Origin: Desulfovibrio sp. UBA6121
GTDB lineage: Bacteria > Desulfobacterota > Desulfovibrionia > Desulfovibrionales > Desulfovibrionaceae
Reading direction: 5' to 3'
Length of the DNA stretch: 28,738 bases
Assembly (NCBI GenBank): GCA_002422505.1
Contig: DIVX01000092.1
Span: 195 to 28,932 of the forward strand
Part shown: positions 1-9,213 of the stretch, piece by piece
How positions within the stretch are numbered: the stretch's first letter is position 1
Layout: every line of letters begins with the position of its first letter
Made by a program: the position numbers and the translations under genes
The notes under the pieces: model-generated
What the model was told of the DNA's origin: nothing
The model's input: the letters and a program-made list of their open reading frames with translations, nothing else
Databases searched by the model: none

Positions 1-973
1 CATCGACAACCAGCTGCGCGGCCGCGCGGGCCGCCAGGGCGATCCTGGCACCTCGCGCTTCTACCTGGCCCTGGATGACGACCTGATGCGCCTGTTCGGC
101 AGCGACCGCATCGCCGGGCTTATGAACACCCTGGGCCTGGAGGACGGCGAGGCCATTGAGAACCGCATGGTCAGCCGCGCCATCGAGGGCAGCCAGAAGC
201 GCGTGGAGGCCCACAACTTCGAAATCAGAAAGCAGCTGCTGGACTACGACAACGTCATGAACCAGCAGCGCGAGGTCATCTACACCCGCCGCCGCGAGAT
301 CATGTACGCCGACGCGGAAGGCCTGACCGAGATCGTCGATGAATACGTGGCCGAGCTGCTGGACGACGTTTACGCCCCGGTGGTGGAGGCCAAGAGCCAC
401 GGCCTGGATGAGGAGACCGCAGGCATCGTCTCCTCCCGCCTGGACGAGATGTTCGACCTTTCCCGCTATCCCGGCTTCGCCGAGGAGCTGCCCTCCCGCG
501 AGCAGGCCGAGGAGTGGATCGCCGAGACCCTGAAGGCCCTGGAGACCGCCTCGCCCGAGAGCTACCACGAGATCCTGCGCTATTTCATTCTGGAAACGCT
601 GGACCGCAACTGGAAGGACCACCTGCTGAGCATGGACCACCTGCGCGACGGCATAGGCCTGCGCGGCTATGGGCAGAAGGATCCCAAGCAGGAGTATAAG
701 CGCGAGGGGTTCGAGCTCTTCCGCGCCATGCTTTACACCATCGCCGAAAAGTCCATGAGCCTCATCTGCCGCCTGCGCATCCAGAAGGAAGTGAAGGAGG
801 AGGAGTTCCAGCACAAGGAAGCCGTGAGCGAGGTGGAGTACCAGGGCTCGGCCTCCGCCGAACCCGCCAAGCCGAAGAAGAAGCTGCCCGTGAAGCGCGC
901 CGTGAAGGTTGGCCGCAACGACCCCTGTTCCTGTGGGTCGGGAAAGAAATTCAAGAATTGCTGCGGGAAGTAA
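1..973 (+). CDS. secA: Protein translocase subunit SecA (C-terminal part; gene cut by window start)
   Basis: SecA is the cytosolic ATPase that drives unfolded preproteins through SecYEG. The reading frame is open from base 2 and enters with the helicase-like segment LRGRAGRQGDPG of the second nucleotide-binding fold, so the true start lies upstream. About 323 codons remain. They cover the end of NBD2, the helical wing and scaffold (the run NWKDHLLSMDHLRDGIGLRGYGQKDP is typical of SecA), a Lys/Ala/Pro-rich linker, and a C-terminal SEC-C zinc motif CSCGSGKKFKNCC. In the family that motif binds Zn and contacts SecB or ribosomes. Nothing looks broken. Identification is secure; only the N-terminal portion is missing. 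Confidence 0.97.
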   Translation, partial: IDNQLRGRAGRQGDPGTSRFYLALDDDLMRLFGSDRIAGLMNTLGLEDGEAIENRMVSRAIEGSQKRVEAHNFEIRKQLLDYDNVMNQQREVIYTRRREIMYADAEGLTEIVDEYVAELLDDVYAPVVEAKSHGLDEETAGIVSSRLDEMFDLSRYPGFAEELPSREQAEEWIAETLKALETASPESYHEILRYFILETLDRNWKDHLLSMDHLRDGIGLRGYGQKDPKQEYKREGFELFRAMLYTIAEKSMSLICRLRIQKEVKEEEFQHKEAVSEVEYQGSASAEPAKPKKKLPVKRAVKVGRNDPCSCGSGKKFKNCCGK

Positions 974-1002
974 ACACCATCGTATAGGTTCCGCATATAT
1001 GC

Positions 1003-1019
1003 TATTGCAAATTGCAATA
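1003..1019. promoter_or_regulatory. Perfect inverted repeat, possible operator upstream of the diguanylate cyclase gene
   Basis: TATTGCAA-A-TTGCAATA is a perfect 8+1+8 palindrome in the 143-nt gap between secA and the REC-REC-GGDEF gene. It stands out as AT-rich in a GC-rich setting and sits 98 nt before the ATG. It has the size and symmetry of a dimeric regulator site. No T-run follows, so it is not a terminator. The regulator is unknown. Confidence 0.35.
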
Positions 1020-1116
1020 AGCCTGTGGTAGGGCCGCCGTGACGATGCCAAGGGTGGCCCTGGAAGCGCTGTTGCTTCCGCGCACGGGCCCGCGCCCGGC
1101 ACGCCAGGAGTGCTGA

Positions 1117-2373
<1,257 letters not shown>

Positions 2374-2500
2374 AGCCGCCCGGACCGCAACGCCTTTTCC
2401 ACCCTGAGACCGCTGCGCTACGCCGTTGCAGGGCTCTCAAGCCCGGCTCCGCTGGCCCGCTTTGCAACCCGTCCTGGCGGATCAAGCCCCAAAGCACCCT

Positions 2501-2529
2501 TTGAAACCCGGCCCGGCCTGTGCTAGGGC
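2501..2529 (+). promoter_or_regulatory. Candidate sigma-70 promoter for argJ
   Basis: TTGAAA (2501-2506), a 17-nt spacer ending in TGC, then TAGGGC (2524-2529). The TGC before the -10 gives an extended -10 character. It lies 55 nt upstream of the argJ ATG. The same TTGNNN-N17-TAN layout, with GC just before the -10, recurs at several other genes in this window. Confidence 0.45.
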
Positions 2530-2584
2530 TTTTCCTGCGCGGCGCGCGTTTGCCCGCCGTGACGATTTTTTGCGAGGTGCGCCC

Positions 2585-3769
2585 ATGACCATCGTGCCCA
2601 AGGGATTCAGATTCGCCGTTGCCGCCGCAGGCTTCAAGCGGGCCGAAAGGAACGACCTGGGGCTCATCGTGAGCCAGGGCGAGGCCTCGGCTGCGGGCGT
2701 GTTCACCAAGAACCGCTTCCAGGCCGCGCCGGTGCTGGTGTGCAAAGAGCTGTTGGGCGAACGCCCCCTGGCTCGGGCCCTGCTGGTGAACTCTGGCCAG
2801 GCCAACGCCTGCACCGGGGCCGAGGGGCTGGCCAACTGCCGTGTCACCCTTGAACTGGCCGCCAAGGTTGCAGATATTTCGCCCCAGGACGTGCTGCCCA
2901 CCTCCACCGGGGTCATCGGCGCGCAGCTCAAGATGGACAAATGGGCCGCCGCCGCGCCGCAGCTGGCCGCCAGCCTGGGCCAGGCCACGGCCATGGACGT
3001 GGCCAAGGCCATGATGACCACGGACTCGTTCCCCAAGCTGGCGGCCAAGACCGTGGCCCTGCCCGGGGGCGAGGCGCGTGTGCTCGGCATGTGCAAGGGC
3101 GCGGGCATGATCTGCCCCAACATGGCCACCATGCTGGGCTTCATCCTGTGCGACGCCGACGTGGAGCCCAAGGACTGGCAGGAGATTTTATCCTACGCGG
3201 CGGACCGCTCCTTCAACGCCCTCACCGTGGACGGCGACACCAGCACCAACGACACCGTGCTGGCCCTGGCCAATGGGGCCTCGCGCGTGCCTGCCAAGGA
3301 CGCCAAGTCCCTCAAGCTTTTGCGCGCCGCCGTCACCGAGCTGTGCCAGGAGCTTTCCTACCGCATCGTGCAGGACGCCGAGGGCGGCACCAAGGTGGCG
3401 CACATCACCGTGCGCGGGGCCAAAAGTGCGGCCCAGGCAGAGGTTGCGGCGCGGGCCATCGGCAACTCGCCTCTGGTCAAAACCGCGCTCTTTGGCTGCG
3501 ATCCCAACTGGGGCCGCATTGTGGCGGCCCTGGGCCGTAGCGGGGCGGATTTCGAGGCCGAGGCCGTGGTGCTCAAGATTGGCGGCATCTTGGTGTTCCA
3601 GAACGGCCAGCCTTCGCCGGAGGACTTGGACGCCCTGCTGGCCCCGTGCATGCGCCATCAGGACGTGGCGATCGAGCTTGATCTGGGCGCTGGCCGTGGC
3701 GCGTTCACCTTGCTCGCTTCCGACCTCACCAAGCGCTACGTCGAGATCAACGCGGACTACCGGACATAG
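2585..3769 (+). CDS. argJ: Bifunctional ornithine acetyltransferase / N-acetylglutamate synthase ArgJ
   Basis: ArgJ moves the acetyl group from N-acetylornithine to glutamate, closing the cyclic arginine pathway; bifunctional forms can also use acetyl-CoA. The protein has 394 residues, the usual family length. The precursor is cleaved autocatalytically at the N side of a Thr in the conserved block CPNMATMLGF. Here that is T182, which becomes the beta-subunit nucleophile. The oxyanion-hole region TSTGVIG is at 106-112, and the C-terminal half contains NWGRI. The start at 2585 is chosen because GAGGTG (2574-2579) sits 5 nt upstream and MTIVPKGFRFA matches family N-termini; a longer in-frame start at 2426 is unlikely. 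No other arg genes are nearby. Confidence 0.96.
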   Translation: MTIVPKGFRFAVAAAGFKRAERNDLGLIVSQGEASAAGVFTKNRFQAAPVLVCKELLGERPLARALLVNSGQANACTGAEGLANCRVTLELAAKVADISPQDVLPTSTGVIGAQLKMDKWAAAAPQLAASLGQATAMDVAKAMMTTDSFPKLAAKTVALPGGEARVLGMCKGAGMICPNMATMLGFILCDADVEPKDWQEILSYAADRSFNALTVDGDTSTNDTVLALANGASRVPAKDAKSLKLLRAAVTELCQELSYRIVQDAEGGTKVAHITVRGAKSAAQAEVAARAIGNSPLVKTALFGCDPNWGRIVAALGRSGADFEAEAVVLKIGGILVFQNGQPSPEDLDALLAPCMRHQDVAIELDLGAGRGAFTLLASDLTKRYVEINADYRT

Positions 3770-3908
3770 GGACCGGTCTCCCAAAGCGCCCGCAGCCTTG
3801 CTTCCTGGCGTTGCGCGTTGATTTCGCGGTATCTTTTTCCCGTACACACCGTTTCCACCACCCCCAATCGGGGTCCAGGGGGATGAAATCCTCCTGGCGG
3901 GGATGGTC

Positions 3909-3933
3909 CAGGAAGGGGCGGCGCCCCTTCCTG
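3909..3933. repeat. Perfect 25-nt palindrome (12+1+12) between argJ and the HD-domain gene
   Basis: CAGGAAGGGGCG-G-CGCCCCTTCCTG is a perfect inverted repeat in the 185-nt spacer before the HD gene. In RNA it could fold as a long GC hairpin. It has no T-run, and its right arm ends 6 nt before the GGAGG site of the next gene. It could be a REP-like intergenic element, an mRNA-stability hairpin, or a structure that masks the ribosome-binding site. No second copy was noticed in the window. Confidence 0.6.
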
Positions 3934-3954
3934 GCCGCCGGAGGCACACCGACC

Positions 3955-4629
3955 ATGTCACGACTCAATTCCCGCTCCCGCATCACCCGCCTCGTCGACT
4001 TTCTGAACGAATGCGGCATGCTGCGCAAAACGCCGCGCAGCGGCTACCAGTTCCTGGGCACCGGACAGGAAAATGTGGCCGAGCACTCCTTCCGCACGGC
4101 GGTCATCGGTTTTGTGCTGGCGCAAATGGCCGGCGCGAACAAGGAGCGCACGGCCATGCTCTGCCTGTTCCACGACCTGCACGAGGCCCGCACCGGGGAC
4201 TTCAACTACGTGAACCGCATCTACAACACCAGTTCGCGCACCCAGGCCTTGGCGGATGCGCTTTCGGGCACGGGCCTGGCGGGCGATCTTATGCCCATGT
4301 GGGAGGAGCTGGAGGAGACGGCCAGCCCGGAAGCCAAGCTGGCCCAGGACGCGGACCAGCTGGACCTGATGCTGAATTTGAAGGAGCAGTCCGACCTGGG
4401 CAACGCATACGCGGACAAGTGGCTGGCAGCAGCCAAGGAGCGCCTGCGCACGCCGGAAGGGCAGGAACTGGCGCGCGCCGTGCTGGAGACTGATCACACC
4501 GACTGGTGGTTCTTGGGACCGGACCAGGCCTGGTGGGAGCGCAAGAACGGCTCCCGCACGCACCTGCCGAAAATCGACGTTGACGCCGCGCAGGCGCTGC
4601 AGGCGGCGGAAGATGAGGACGGCCAGTAG
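3955..4629 (+). CDS. HD-domain phosphohydrolase, YfbR/HDDC2-like (possible 5'-deoxynucleotidase)
   Basis: This 224-residue soluble protein carries the HD metal-binding signature: H44 in VAEHS, H73-D74 in LFHDLHEA with E77, and a later Asp in QDADQLDL (around D134). The same spacing is seen in YfbR-type 5'-deoxynucleotidases, which dephosphorylate dNMPs. The substrate here cannot be read from sequence. Start 3955 (MSRLNSRSRI) is preferred because GGAGG at 3940-3944 lies 10 nt upstream. In-frame upstream ATGs at 3811 and 3883 would translate the intergenic palindrome. A hairpin follows directly after the stop. It appears to be transcribed alone. Confidence 0.82.
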   Translation: MSRLNSRSRITRLVDFLNECGMLRKTPRSGYQFLGTGQENVAEHSFRTAVIGFVLAQMAGANKERTAMLCLFHDLHEARTGDFNYVNRIYNTSSRTQALADALSGTGLAGDLMPMWEELEETASPEAKLAQDADQLDLMLNLKEQSDLGNAYADKWLAAAKERLRTPEGQELARAVLETDHTDWWFLGPDQAWWERKNGSRTHLPKIDVDAAQALQAAEDEDGQ

Positions 4630-4630
4630 C

Positions 4631-4649
4631 GCAACGCTGGGAGCGTTGC
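4631..4649 (+). terminator. Hairpin just after the HD gene stop (possible weak terminator)
   Basis: GCAACGCT-GGG-AGCGTTGC is a perfect 8-bp stem starting 2 nt after the stop codon. No U-tract follows immediately, so it may protect the 3' end or act in Rho-dependent termination rather than being a classical intrinsic terminator. Confidence 0.4.
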
Positions 4650-4700
4650 AGGGCCAGCAGCCCGGATTTGTTTAAAATGCAAGGCCCGGCGGCGTACGGC

Positions 4701-4729
4701 TTGCCTGCAAGTGGCGCATATGCTACTCG
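4701..4729 (+). promoter_or_regulatory. Candidate promoter for the mla operon
   Basis: TTGCCT (4701-4706), a 17-nt spacer ending ATGC, then TACTCG (4724-4729), with an extended TGC before the -10. It lies 91 nt upstream of mlaE. The -10 lacks the final T, so support is moderate. The pattern matches the other candidate promoters in this window. Confidence 0.3.
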
Positions 4730-4819
4730 TCGCTGGTCCGTTACAGTAATTCGCCGCCCGGCGATGAGCGTCCGCCGGTTTCGCTGCGCAGCGGAAGCGG
4801 CAAGGGGGAAGTTCCACCG

Positions 4820-5626
4820 ATGATCGAGGCTCGACGCACCCAGCTTTCGCCTATTGCCCGCCTGGGCGACGCGACCCTGCGCGCTCTGGGCGAGACCGGG
4901 GCGATGTTCCTGTTTCTGCTGGAGTCCTTCGGCCGCATCTTCCGCGCCTGGGGCCAGTTCCCCAAGATCGTCCGCCAGATCTACTTCATCGGCGTCAAAA
5001 GCATTACCGTCATCACGCTCATCAGCCTGTTCACGGGCATGGTCATAGGCTTGCAGATGTACTACGCCCTGGCCAAGTTCGGGGCCGACGGCTTCCTGGG
5101 CGCGGCGGTGAGCCTTTCCCTGGTGCGCGAGCTTGGCCCCGTGCTCACGGCCATCATGATTACAGGCCGGGCGGGCTCCTCCATGACCGCCGAGATCGGC
5201 GTGATGCGCATTTCCGAACAGGTGGACGCCCTGCAGGTGATGGACATCAACCCCCTGGGCTACCTGGTGAGCCCGAAACTCGCGGCCAGCATCATCTGCT
5301 TCCCCATCCTCACCGCGTTTTTCGACCTGGTGGGCATGCTGGGCGGTTATCTCACCGGCGTGCTGCTCTTGGGCGGCAATTCCGGCGTATACTGGTACCG
5401 CGTCAGCGCGTACCTTAAAATGAGCGACATCAGCGGCGGGTTCATCAAGTCCCTGGTGTTCGGCATCGTGGTGTGCACCGTGTGCTGCTACATGGGCTAT
5501 TACACGCACCTGCGGCGCGATTCCGTGGGACCCGAGGCCGTAAGCCAGGCCACTACAAGCGCCGTGGTCACCTCCTGCGTGCTTATTCTGCTCACCGACT
5601 ATGTGCTGACCTCGCTGTTGTTCTAG
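4820..5626 (+). CDS. mlaE: MlaE, permease subunit of the phospholipid ABC transporter
   Basis: MlaE is the inner-membrane permease of the MlaFEDB complex, which moves phospholipid between inner and outer membrane. The protein has 268 residues, the usual length. An N-terminal amphipathic region is followed by hydrophobic segments near 50-75, 100-120, 145-170, 175-195, 210-230 and 245-265. The conserved MlaE core includes REL(G)PVLTAIMITGRAGSS and the downstream EIG...EQVDAL block. It opens a tight plus-strand operon, with mlaF only 10 nt downstream. The ATG follows AAGGGGGAA about 10 nt upstream. No mlaB-type STAS gene is present, as in many non-enteric Mla systems. Confidence 0.94.
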   Translation: MIEARRTQLSPIARLGDATLRALGETGAMFLFLLESFGRIFRAWGQFPKIVRQIYFIGVKSITVITLISLFTGMVIGLQMYYALAKFGADGFLGAAVSLSLVRELGPVLTAIMITGRAGSSMTAEIGVMRISEQVDALQVMDINPLGYLVSPKLAASIICFPILTAFFDLVGMLGGYLTGVLLLGGNSGVYWYRVSAYLKMSDISGGFIKSLVFGIVVCTVCCYMGYYTHLRRDSVGPEAVSQATTSAVVTSCVLILLTDYVLTSLLF

Positions 5627-5636
5627 GAGCGCGTAA

Positions 5637-6467
5637 ATGACCCAAGCGAACACGCAGGACATCCGCCTCGAAGGGCTCACCGTCGGCTACGGCACGCACG
5701 CCGTTGTCAGCGACATCAACGCGGTGCTGCCCGGCGGGAAGATTTCGGTCATCCTGGGCGGCTCCGGTTGCGGCAAGTCCACGCTGCTTAAACATATTTT
5801 GCGCCTGCACCCGGTGCTTGCCGGGCGCATAGAAATAGACGGCCACGACCTGGCCGCCTTGGACCGCCGGGGCATGCACTGCCTGCGCCAGCGCATGGGC
5901 GTGCTGTTTCAGGACGGCGCGCTCCTGGGCTCGCTGACGCTGGGCGACAACGTGGCCCTGCCCCTGCGCGAGCACACCAAGCTGTCCGACACGGCCATCC
6001 GCGAGCGCGTGCTGGCCAAGCTGGCCCTGGTGGGCCTGGCGGATTTCTACGACTATTATCCCAACGAGCTTTCCGGCGGCATGCGCAAGCGCGCGGGCCT
6101 CGCCAGGGCCATGGTCATGGACCCGCCGCTGCTGTTCTGCGACGAGCCCACCAGCGGCCTGGACCCCGTGACCGCCGCCGAGCTGGACCAGCTGCTGCTG
6201 GAGCTCAAGAAAAGTTTCGACATGACGCTGGTGGTGGTCAGCCACGACCTGGACAGCATGCGCACCATTGCCGACCATGTGCTGGTGCTGGGGTCGGGCC
6301 GGGTGCTTTTCGAGGGGCCCATTGCGGAGCTGGAGGCCACGCAGGACGACTATCTGCGCCGCTTCCTGGACCGCCAGGCGGCCAGCCGCAGCACGCCCCG
6401 GCTGACCATGCCCCCCCTCGACTCGAAGATGATGAAGCGCGACTGCGCCGGGTACCAGGGCGAATAA
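5637..6467 (+). CDS. mlaF: MlaF, ATPase subunit of the phospholipid ABC transporter
   Basis: This is the cytoplasmic ATPase that pairs with MlaE. All ABC motifs are intact in the 276 residues: Walker A GGSGCGKST (41-49), Q-loop around FQDG (91-94), signature LSGGMRKRA (145-153), Walker B LLFCDEP (165-171) and the H-loop His in VVSHDLDS (H203). GMRKRAGLARA is typical of the Mla/Ttg2A group. A ~30-residue tail after the core is rich in Arg/Met/Pro and not clearly conserved. The gene starts 10 nt after mlaE with TAGGAG just upstream, so the two are translated from one message. Confidence 0.95.
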   Translation: MTQANTQDIRLEGLTVGYGTHAVVSDINAVLPGGKISVILGGSGCGKSTLLKHILRLHPVLAGRIEIDGHDLAALDRRGMHCLRQRMGVLFQDGALLGSLTLGDNVALPLREHTKLSDTAIRERVLAKLALVGLADFYDYYPNELSGGMRKRAGLARAMVMDPPLLFCDEPTSGLDPVTAAELDQLLLELKKSFDMTLVVVSHDLDSMRTIADHVLVLGSGRVLFEGPIAELEATQDDYLRRFLDRQAASRSTPRLTMPPLDSKMMKRDCAGYQGE

Positions 6468-6521
6468 GGGCCGTCAGGGCCGTTTCCCCGTGCCGCGGGG
6501 CCAGACCAAACGAGGTGCAGG

Positions 6522-6965
6522 ATGAAAAAATACTCCAAGGAAACGCAGGTGGGCCTGTTCGTGCTGGTGGGCTTTCTGGCCATCGCCTACATGAGCGTCA
6601 AGCTCGGCAATGTGCACCTGTTCTCGGACAGCGACTACGCCATCACCGCGAAGTTCAACGACGTGACCGGGCTCAAGGTCAACGCCCCGGTGCAGATGTA
6701 CGGCGTGGACATCGGCTTCGTGGAGCAGATCGGCATCGACTCCCAAAACGGCATGTCCTCCGTCACCCTGCGCATCCACAAAGATGTGCAGTTGACCGAC
6801 GACACCATCGCCTCGGTGAAGACCAGCGGGCTCATCGGCGATAAGTACGTGAAGATTTCCCGTGGCGGTGGCGAACCAATCCAGGCCGGCGCCGTGCTCC
6901 GCGACACGGAATCCTCTATTGACCTGGAAGAGTTAATCAGTAAATATGTGTTTGGCGGCGTGTAG
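6522..6965 (+). CDS. mlaD: MlaD, MCE-domain substrate-binding subunit
   Basis: MlaD is anchored in the inner membrane and forms a hexameric ring that holds lipid above MlaE. The 147-residue protein has one N-terminal transmembrane helix (about 10-28, VGLFVLVGFLAIAYMSVKLG). A single MCE domain follows (about 38-115) with the family pattern FNDVTGLKVNAPVQMYGVDIG and TSGLIGDKYVKI. Length is normal for single-MCE MlaD. The start is supported by GAGGTGCAGG directly upstream. The 54-nt gap after mlaF contains a small hairpin (CCCCG/CGGGG, about 6486-6500) but no convincing terminator, so the gene probably belongs to the operon. Confidence 0.94.
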   Translation: MKKYSKETQVGLFVLVGFLAIAYMSVKLGNVHLFSDSDYAITAKFNDVTGLKVNAPVQMYGVDIGFVEQIGIDSQNGMSSVTLRIHKDVQLTDDTIASVKTSGLIGDKYVKISRGGGEPIQAGAVLRDTESSIDLEELISKYVFGGV

Positions 6966-7001
6966 AAACGCGCGGAGCCCACTTTTTTGCAGGATGGGGT
7001 G

Positions 7002-7634
7002 ATGAATAAAATCGCAAGTGTTTTCGGTGCGTTGGTTCTTGTTGTCGCCTTCTCTGCCGTGGCGCTGGCTGGCGAGCCTCAGGTCCGCCTCAAGGGCGGC
7101 ATCGACAAAGTTATCGCGATTCTCTCCGATCCAGCCCTCAAGGGACCGGCCAAACGGGTGGAGCGGCAGAAAAAATTGCGCACCGTGGCCGATGGCTTTT
7201 TCGACTGGCGCGAACTTTCCAAGCGCGCCGTGGGCGAAAGCTGGCCCAGGTACACGCCCAAGCAGCAGGACGACTTTGTTGTCAGCTTTTCGGAGCTGTT
7301 GCAAAAGACGTACATCCTGAAGCTTGAGAAGTACAACAACGAGAAAGTCACCTACGTCAAGGAACAGGTTGAGGGGAACCAAGCCTTCATCAATACCCTG
7401 GTGGTTATGAAGGACAAGAACATCCCCATCAACTACATCATGATCAAGCGCGACCAGTGGATGGTCTATGATGTGGTGGTCGAGGGCGTGAGCCTGGTGA
7501 AGAACTACCGCAGCCAGTTCTCCAAGGTGCTTTCCAAGGAGTCGCCGGAGGCGCTTCTGCAGCGCATCAAGGACAAGATCAAGGCCCTGGATGATGGCAA
7601 GAACGTTGACGATGTCGTCGGCAAGGAAGGCTAG
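7002..7634 (+). CDS. mlaC: MlaC, periplasmic phospholipid carrier
   Basis: MlaC shuttles phospholipid through the periplasm between MlaA and MlaFED. The protein has 210 residues with a Sec signal peptide (about 1-23, cleavage after VALA). The mature part matches the Ttg2D/MlaC family: FDWRELSKRAVGESW, a helical KQQDDFVVSFSELLQKTY segment, and a strand-rich half with YDVVVEGVSLVKNYRSQF. The ATG at 7002 is preferred because AGGATGGGG precedes it and gives a clean signal peptide; an in-frame ATG at 6987 would add five residues. It lies 36 nt after mlaD and 9 nt before mlaA. Confidence 0.93.
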   Translation: MNKIASVFGALVLVVAFSAVALAGEPQVRLKGGIDKVIAILSDPALKGPAKRVERQKKLRTVADGFFDWRELSKRAVGESWPRYTPKQQDDFVVSFSELLQKTYILKLEKYNNEKVTYVKEQVEGNQAFINTLVVMKDKNIPINYIMIKRDQWMVYDVVVEGVSLVKNYRSQFSKVLSKESPEALLQRIKDKIKALDDGKNVDDVVGKEG

Positions 7635-7643
7635 GGGGACGGA

Positions 7644-8489
7644 ATGAACATGCGCGCAGGTTTGAATTTCCGGGGCGTTGCCCGGCACGTTGTTGCAGCG
7701 GCTTCACTGGTGCTGCTGCTTTCCGGCGCGTGCCTCGCCGCCGAGACAGCTCCCGAGGTGAAAGCCGCCGGGCCGGTGCTCTTGGCCTACGGCGACGACG
7801 ACATCTGGGACGAGAACGGGCAGATCATCAAGAGGACCGTTGGCGCTCCGAACATGAGCGTTGCCGACGAGGCCGCCTCCACCTCGGACCCGCTGGAAGG
7901 CTGGAACCGCATGTGGTTCGGCTTCAACGACAAGCTCTACTTCTGGGCCTTGAAGCCCGTGGCCCAAGGCTACGGCTATGTGGTGCCCGAACGCCCGCGC
8001 CTGTGGGTGCACAATTTCTTCCACAACCTCATGTACCCGGTGCGCTTCACCAGCCTTATGCTGCAGGCCAAGTTCGACGCCGCTGCGGTCGAGACCTCGC
8101 GCTTCATCGGCAACACGGCCTTCGGCCTGGGCGGCTTCGCCGACATCACCTCGGACAGCAAGACCTACAAGCCCATCCCCTCCACCGAGCAGGACCTGGG
8201 CCTGACCTTCGGCTACTGGGGCATGGACAACGGCTTCTACCTGGTGTGGCCCATCCTCGGCCCCTCCACCGGGCGCGACACCTTGGGCTACGTGGGCGAC
8301 TACTTCCTGACCCCAACCAGCTACATCCACCCGTGGTACTGGTCCGCCAGCGCCAAGGCCTACGACAAGGTCAACGAAGTCTCCATGCGCATTGGCGATT
8401 ACGAGGCTTTGAAGGATGCCAGCGTGGACCCCTATGTGGCCGTGCGCGACGCCTACCTGCGCCTGCGCTTCAAGAAGATGAACGATTAG
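7644..8489 (+). CDS. mlaA: MlaA/VacJ family outer-membrane lipid-asymmetry protein
   Basis: MlaA extracts misplaced phospholipids from the outer leaflet of the outer membrane and passes them to MlaC. This 281-residue protein shows the family core DPLEGWNRMWFGFNDKLYFW near 82-101, then RFIGNTAFGLGGFAD and QDLGLTFGYWGMDNGFYLVWPILGPSTGRD. An extra ~45-residue linker separates the signal peptide from the core. The signal peptide ends LLLSGACLAAE. C30 is present, but the preceding residues (SGA) are not a canonical lipobox, so whether this is a lipoprotein or a signal-peptidase-I product is unclear. It closes the mla operon, with GGGGGA just before the ATG. Confidence 0.93.
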   Translation: MNMRAGLNFRGVARHVVAAASLVLLLSGACLAAETAPEVKAAGPVLLAYGDDDIWDENGQIIKRTVGAPNMSVADEAASTSDPLEGWNRMWFGFNDKLYFWALKPVAQGYGYVVPERPRLWVHNFFHNLMYPVRFTSLMLQAKFDAAAVETSRFIGNTAFGLGGFADITSDSKTYKPIPSTEQDLGLTFGYWGMDNGFYLVWPILGPSTGRDTLGYVGDYFLTPTSYIHPWYWSASAKAYDKVNEVSMRIGDYEALKDASVDPYVAVRDAYLRLRFKKMND

Positions 8490-8523
8490 GCCGAAAACGG
8501 CCCCGGCGAAGAAAACGATTCCC

Positions 8524-9006
8524 ATGCGTCTGGCCGTCATTTCCGATTCGCATTCAAACGGTCCGGACGAGCGCATTAGCGCACTGTATGAAGAATATCT
8601 CGCGCCCGTCGATGTCTTGCTGCACTGCGGCGACATGACGGGCGCGTCTTTGTATCACTACCTGTCACGGCACCCGCGTTTTTTGTGCGTGCGCGGCAAC
8701 TGCGACCACTTCATGCTGGACCACGACCTGCCCCTGACCTTGAGCCGGACCATAGACCTGCCCGGCGGCGGCGCGCTTAGCGTGGGCATGGCCCACGGCT
8801 GGGGCGAACGCGGCACGGTGTGGCAGCGCGTGGCCGAAACCTTCCCCGGGCACGACCTCGTGTGCTTCGGGCATACGCACCGCCGCCACTGGGTCCAGCA
8901 CAAGGGCTCGTGGCTGCTGAACCCCGGCAGCTTCGCCGAGGGCTCCCTGGCCCTCTTGGACGTGGCCGAGGGCCGCGCTCCGGTCTGCACCTTCGTGGAT
9001 TTCTAG
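8524..9006 (+). CDS. YfcE/MJ0936-type calcineurin-like phosphoesterase
   Basis: This is a small (160-residue) metal-dependent phosphodiesterase of the YfcE class. All dinuclear-metal motifs are visible: D8-x-H10 in SDSH, D37 in HCGD, GNCD at 58-61, H91 in MAHGW, and GHTH at 116-119. Family members hydrolyse phosphodiesters such as bis-pNPP in vitro; the natural substrate is usually unknown. It lies 34 nt after mlaA on the same strand, so it may be transcribed with the mla operon, although the ribosome-binding site is weak (GAAGAAA). No link to lipid transport is evident from sequence. Confidence 0.9.
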   Translation: MRLAVISDSHSNGPDERISALYEEYLAPVDVLLHCGDMTGASLYHYLSRHPRFLCVRGNCDHFMLDHDLPLTLSRTIDLPGGGALSVGMAHGWGERGTVWQRVAETFPGHDLVCFGHTHRRHWVQHKGSWLLNPGSFAEGSLALLDVAEGRAPVCTFVDF

Positions 9007-9213
9007 TCAGCGCGACTTCCAGACTGCGGGATTCCGCGTGGCGGCGGCTTGCAGCGCTGCACGCCCCAGGCGGCCGTGCCCTGCGCAACCTGCCGGGCCT
9101 TGTGTGCGCCTTGGTTTGCAGGACTCTTGCCCTCCGCTGCCGCTTGGTCACAGGCTCTTGCCGGGCAGGTCCCATGTTTTGAGACTTCCCTTGCCCCGCC
9201 GCACCCCCGGTCC

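Noticed and set aside
4289..5680. Long minus-strand open frame opposite mlaE and the HD gene
   Set aside because: It is antisense to clear genes, His/Ala/Gln-rich low-complexity protein, and lacks any recognisable domain; a by-product of high GC content.
9007..9213. Possible gene or terminator between the phosphoesterase and mltC
   Set aside because: Only GC-rich sequence without a convincing hairpin plus T-run or a coding signal was found.
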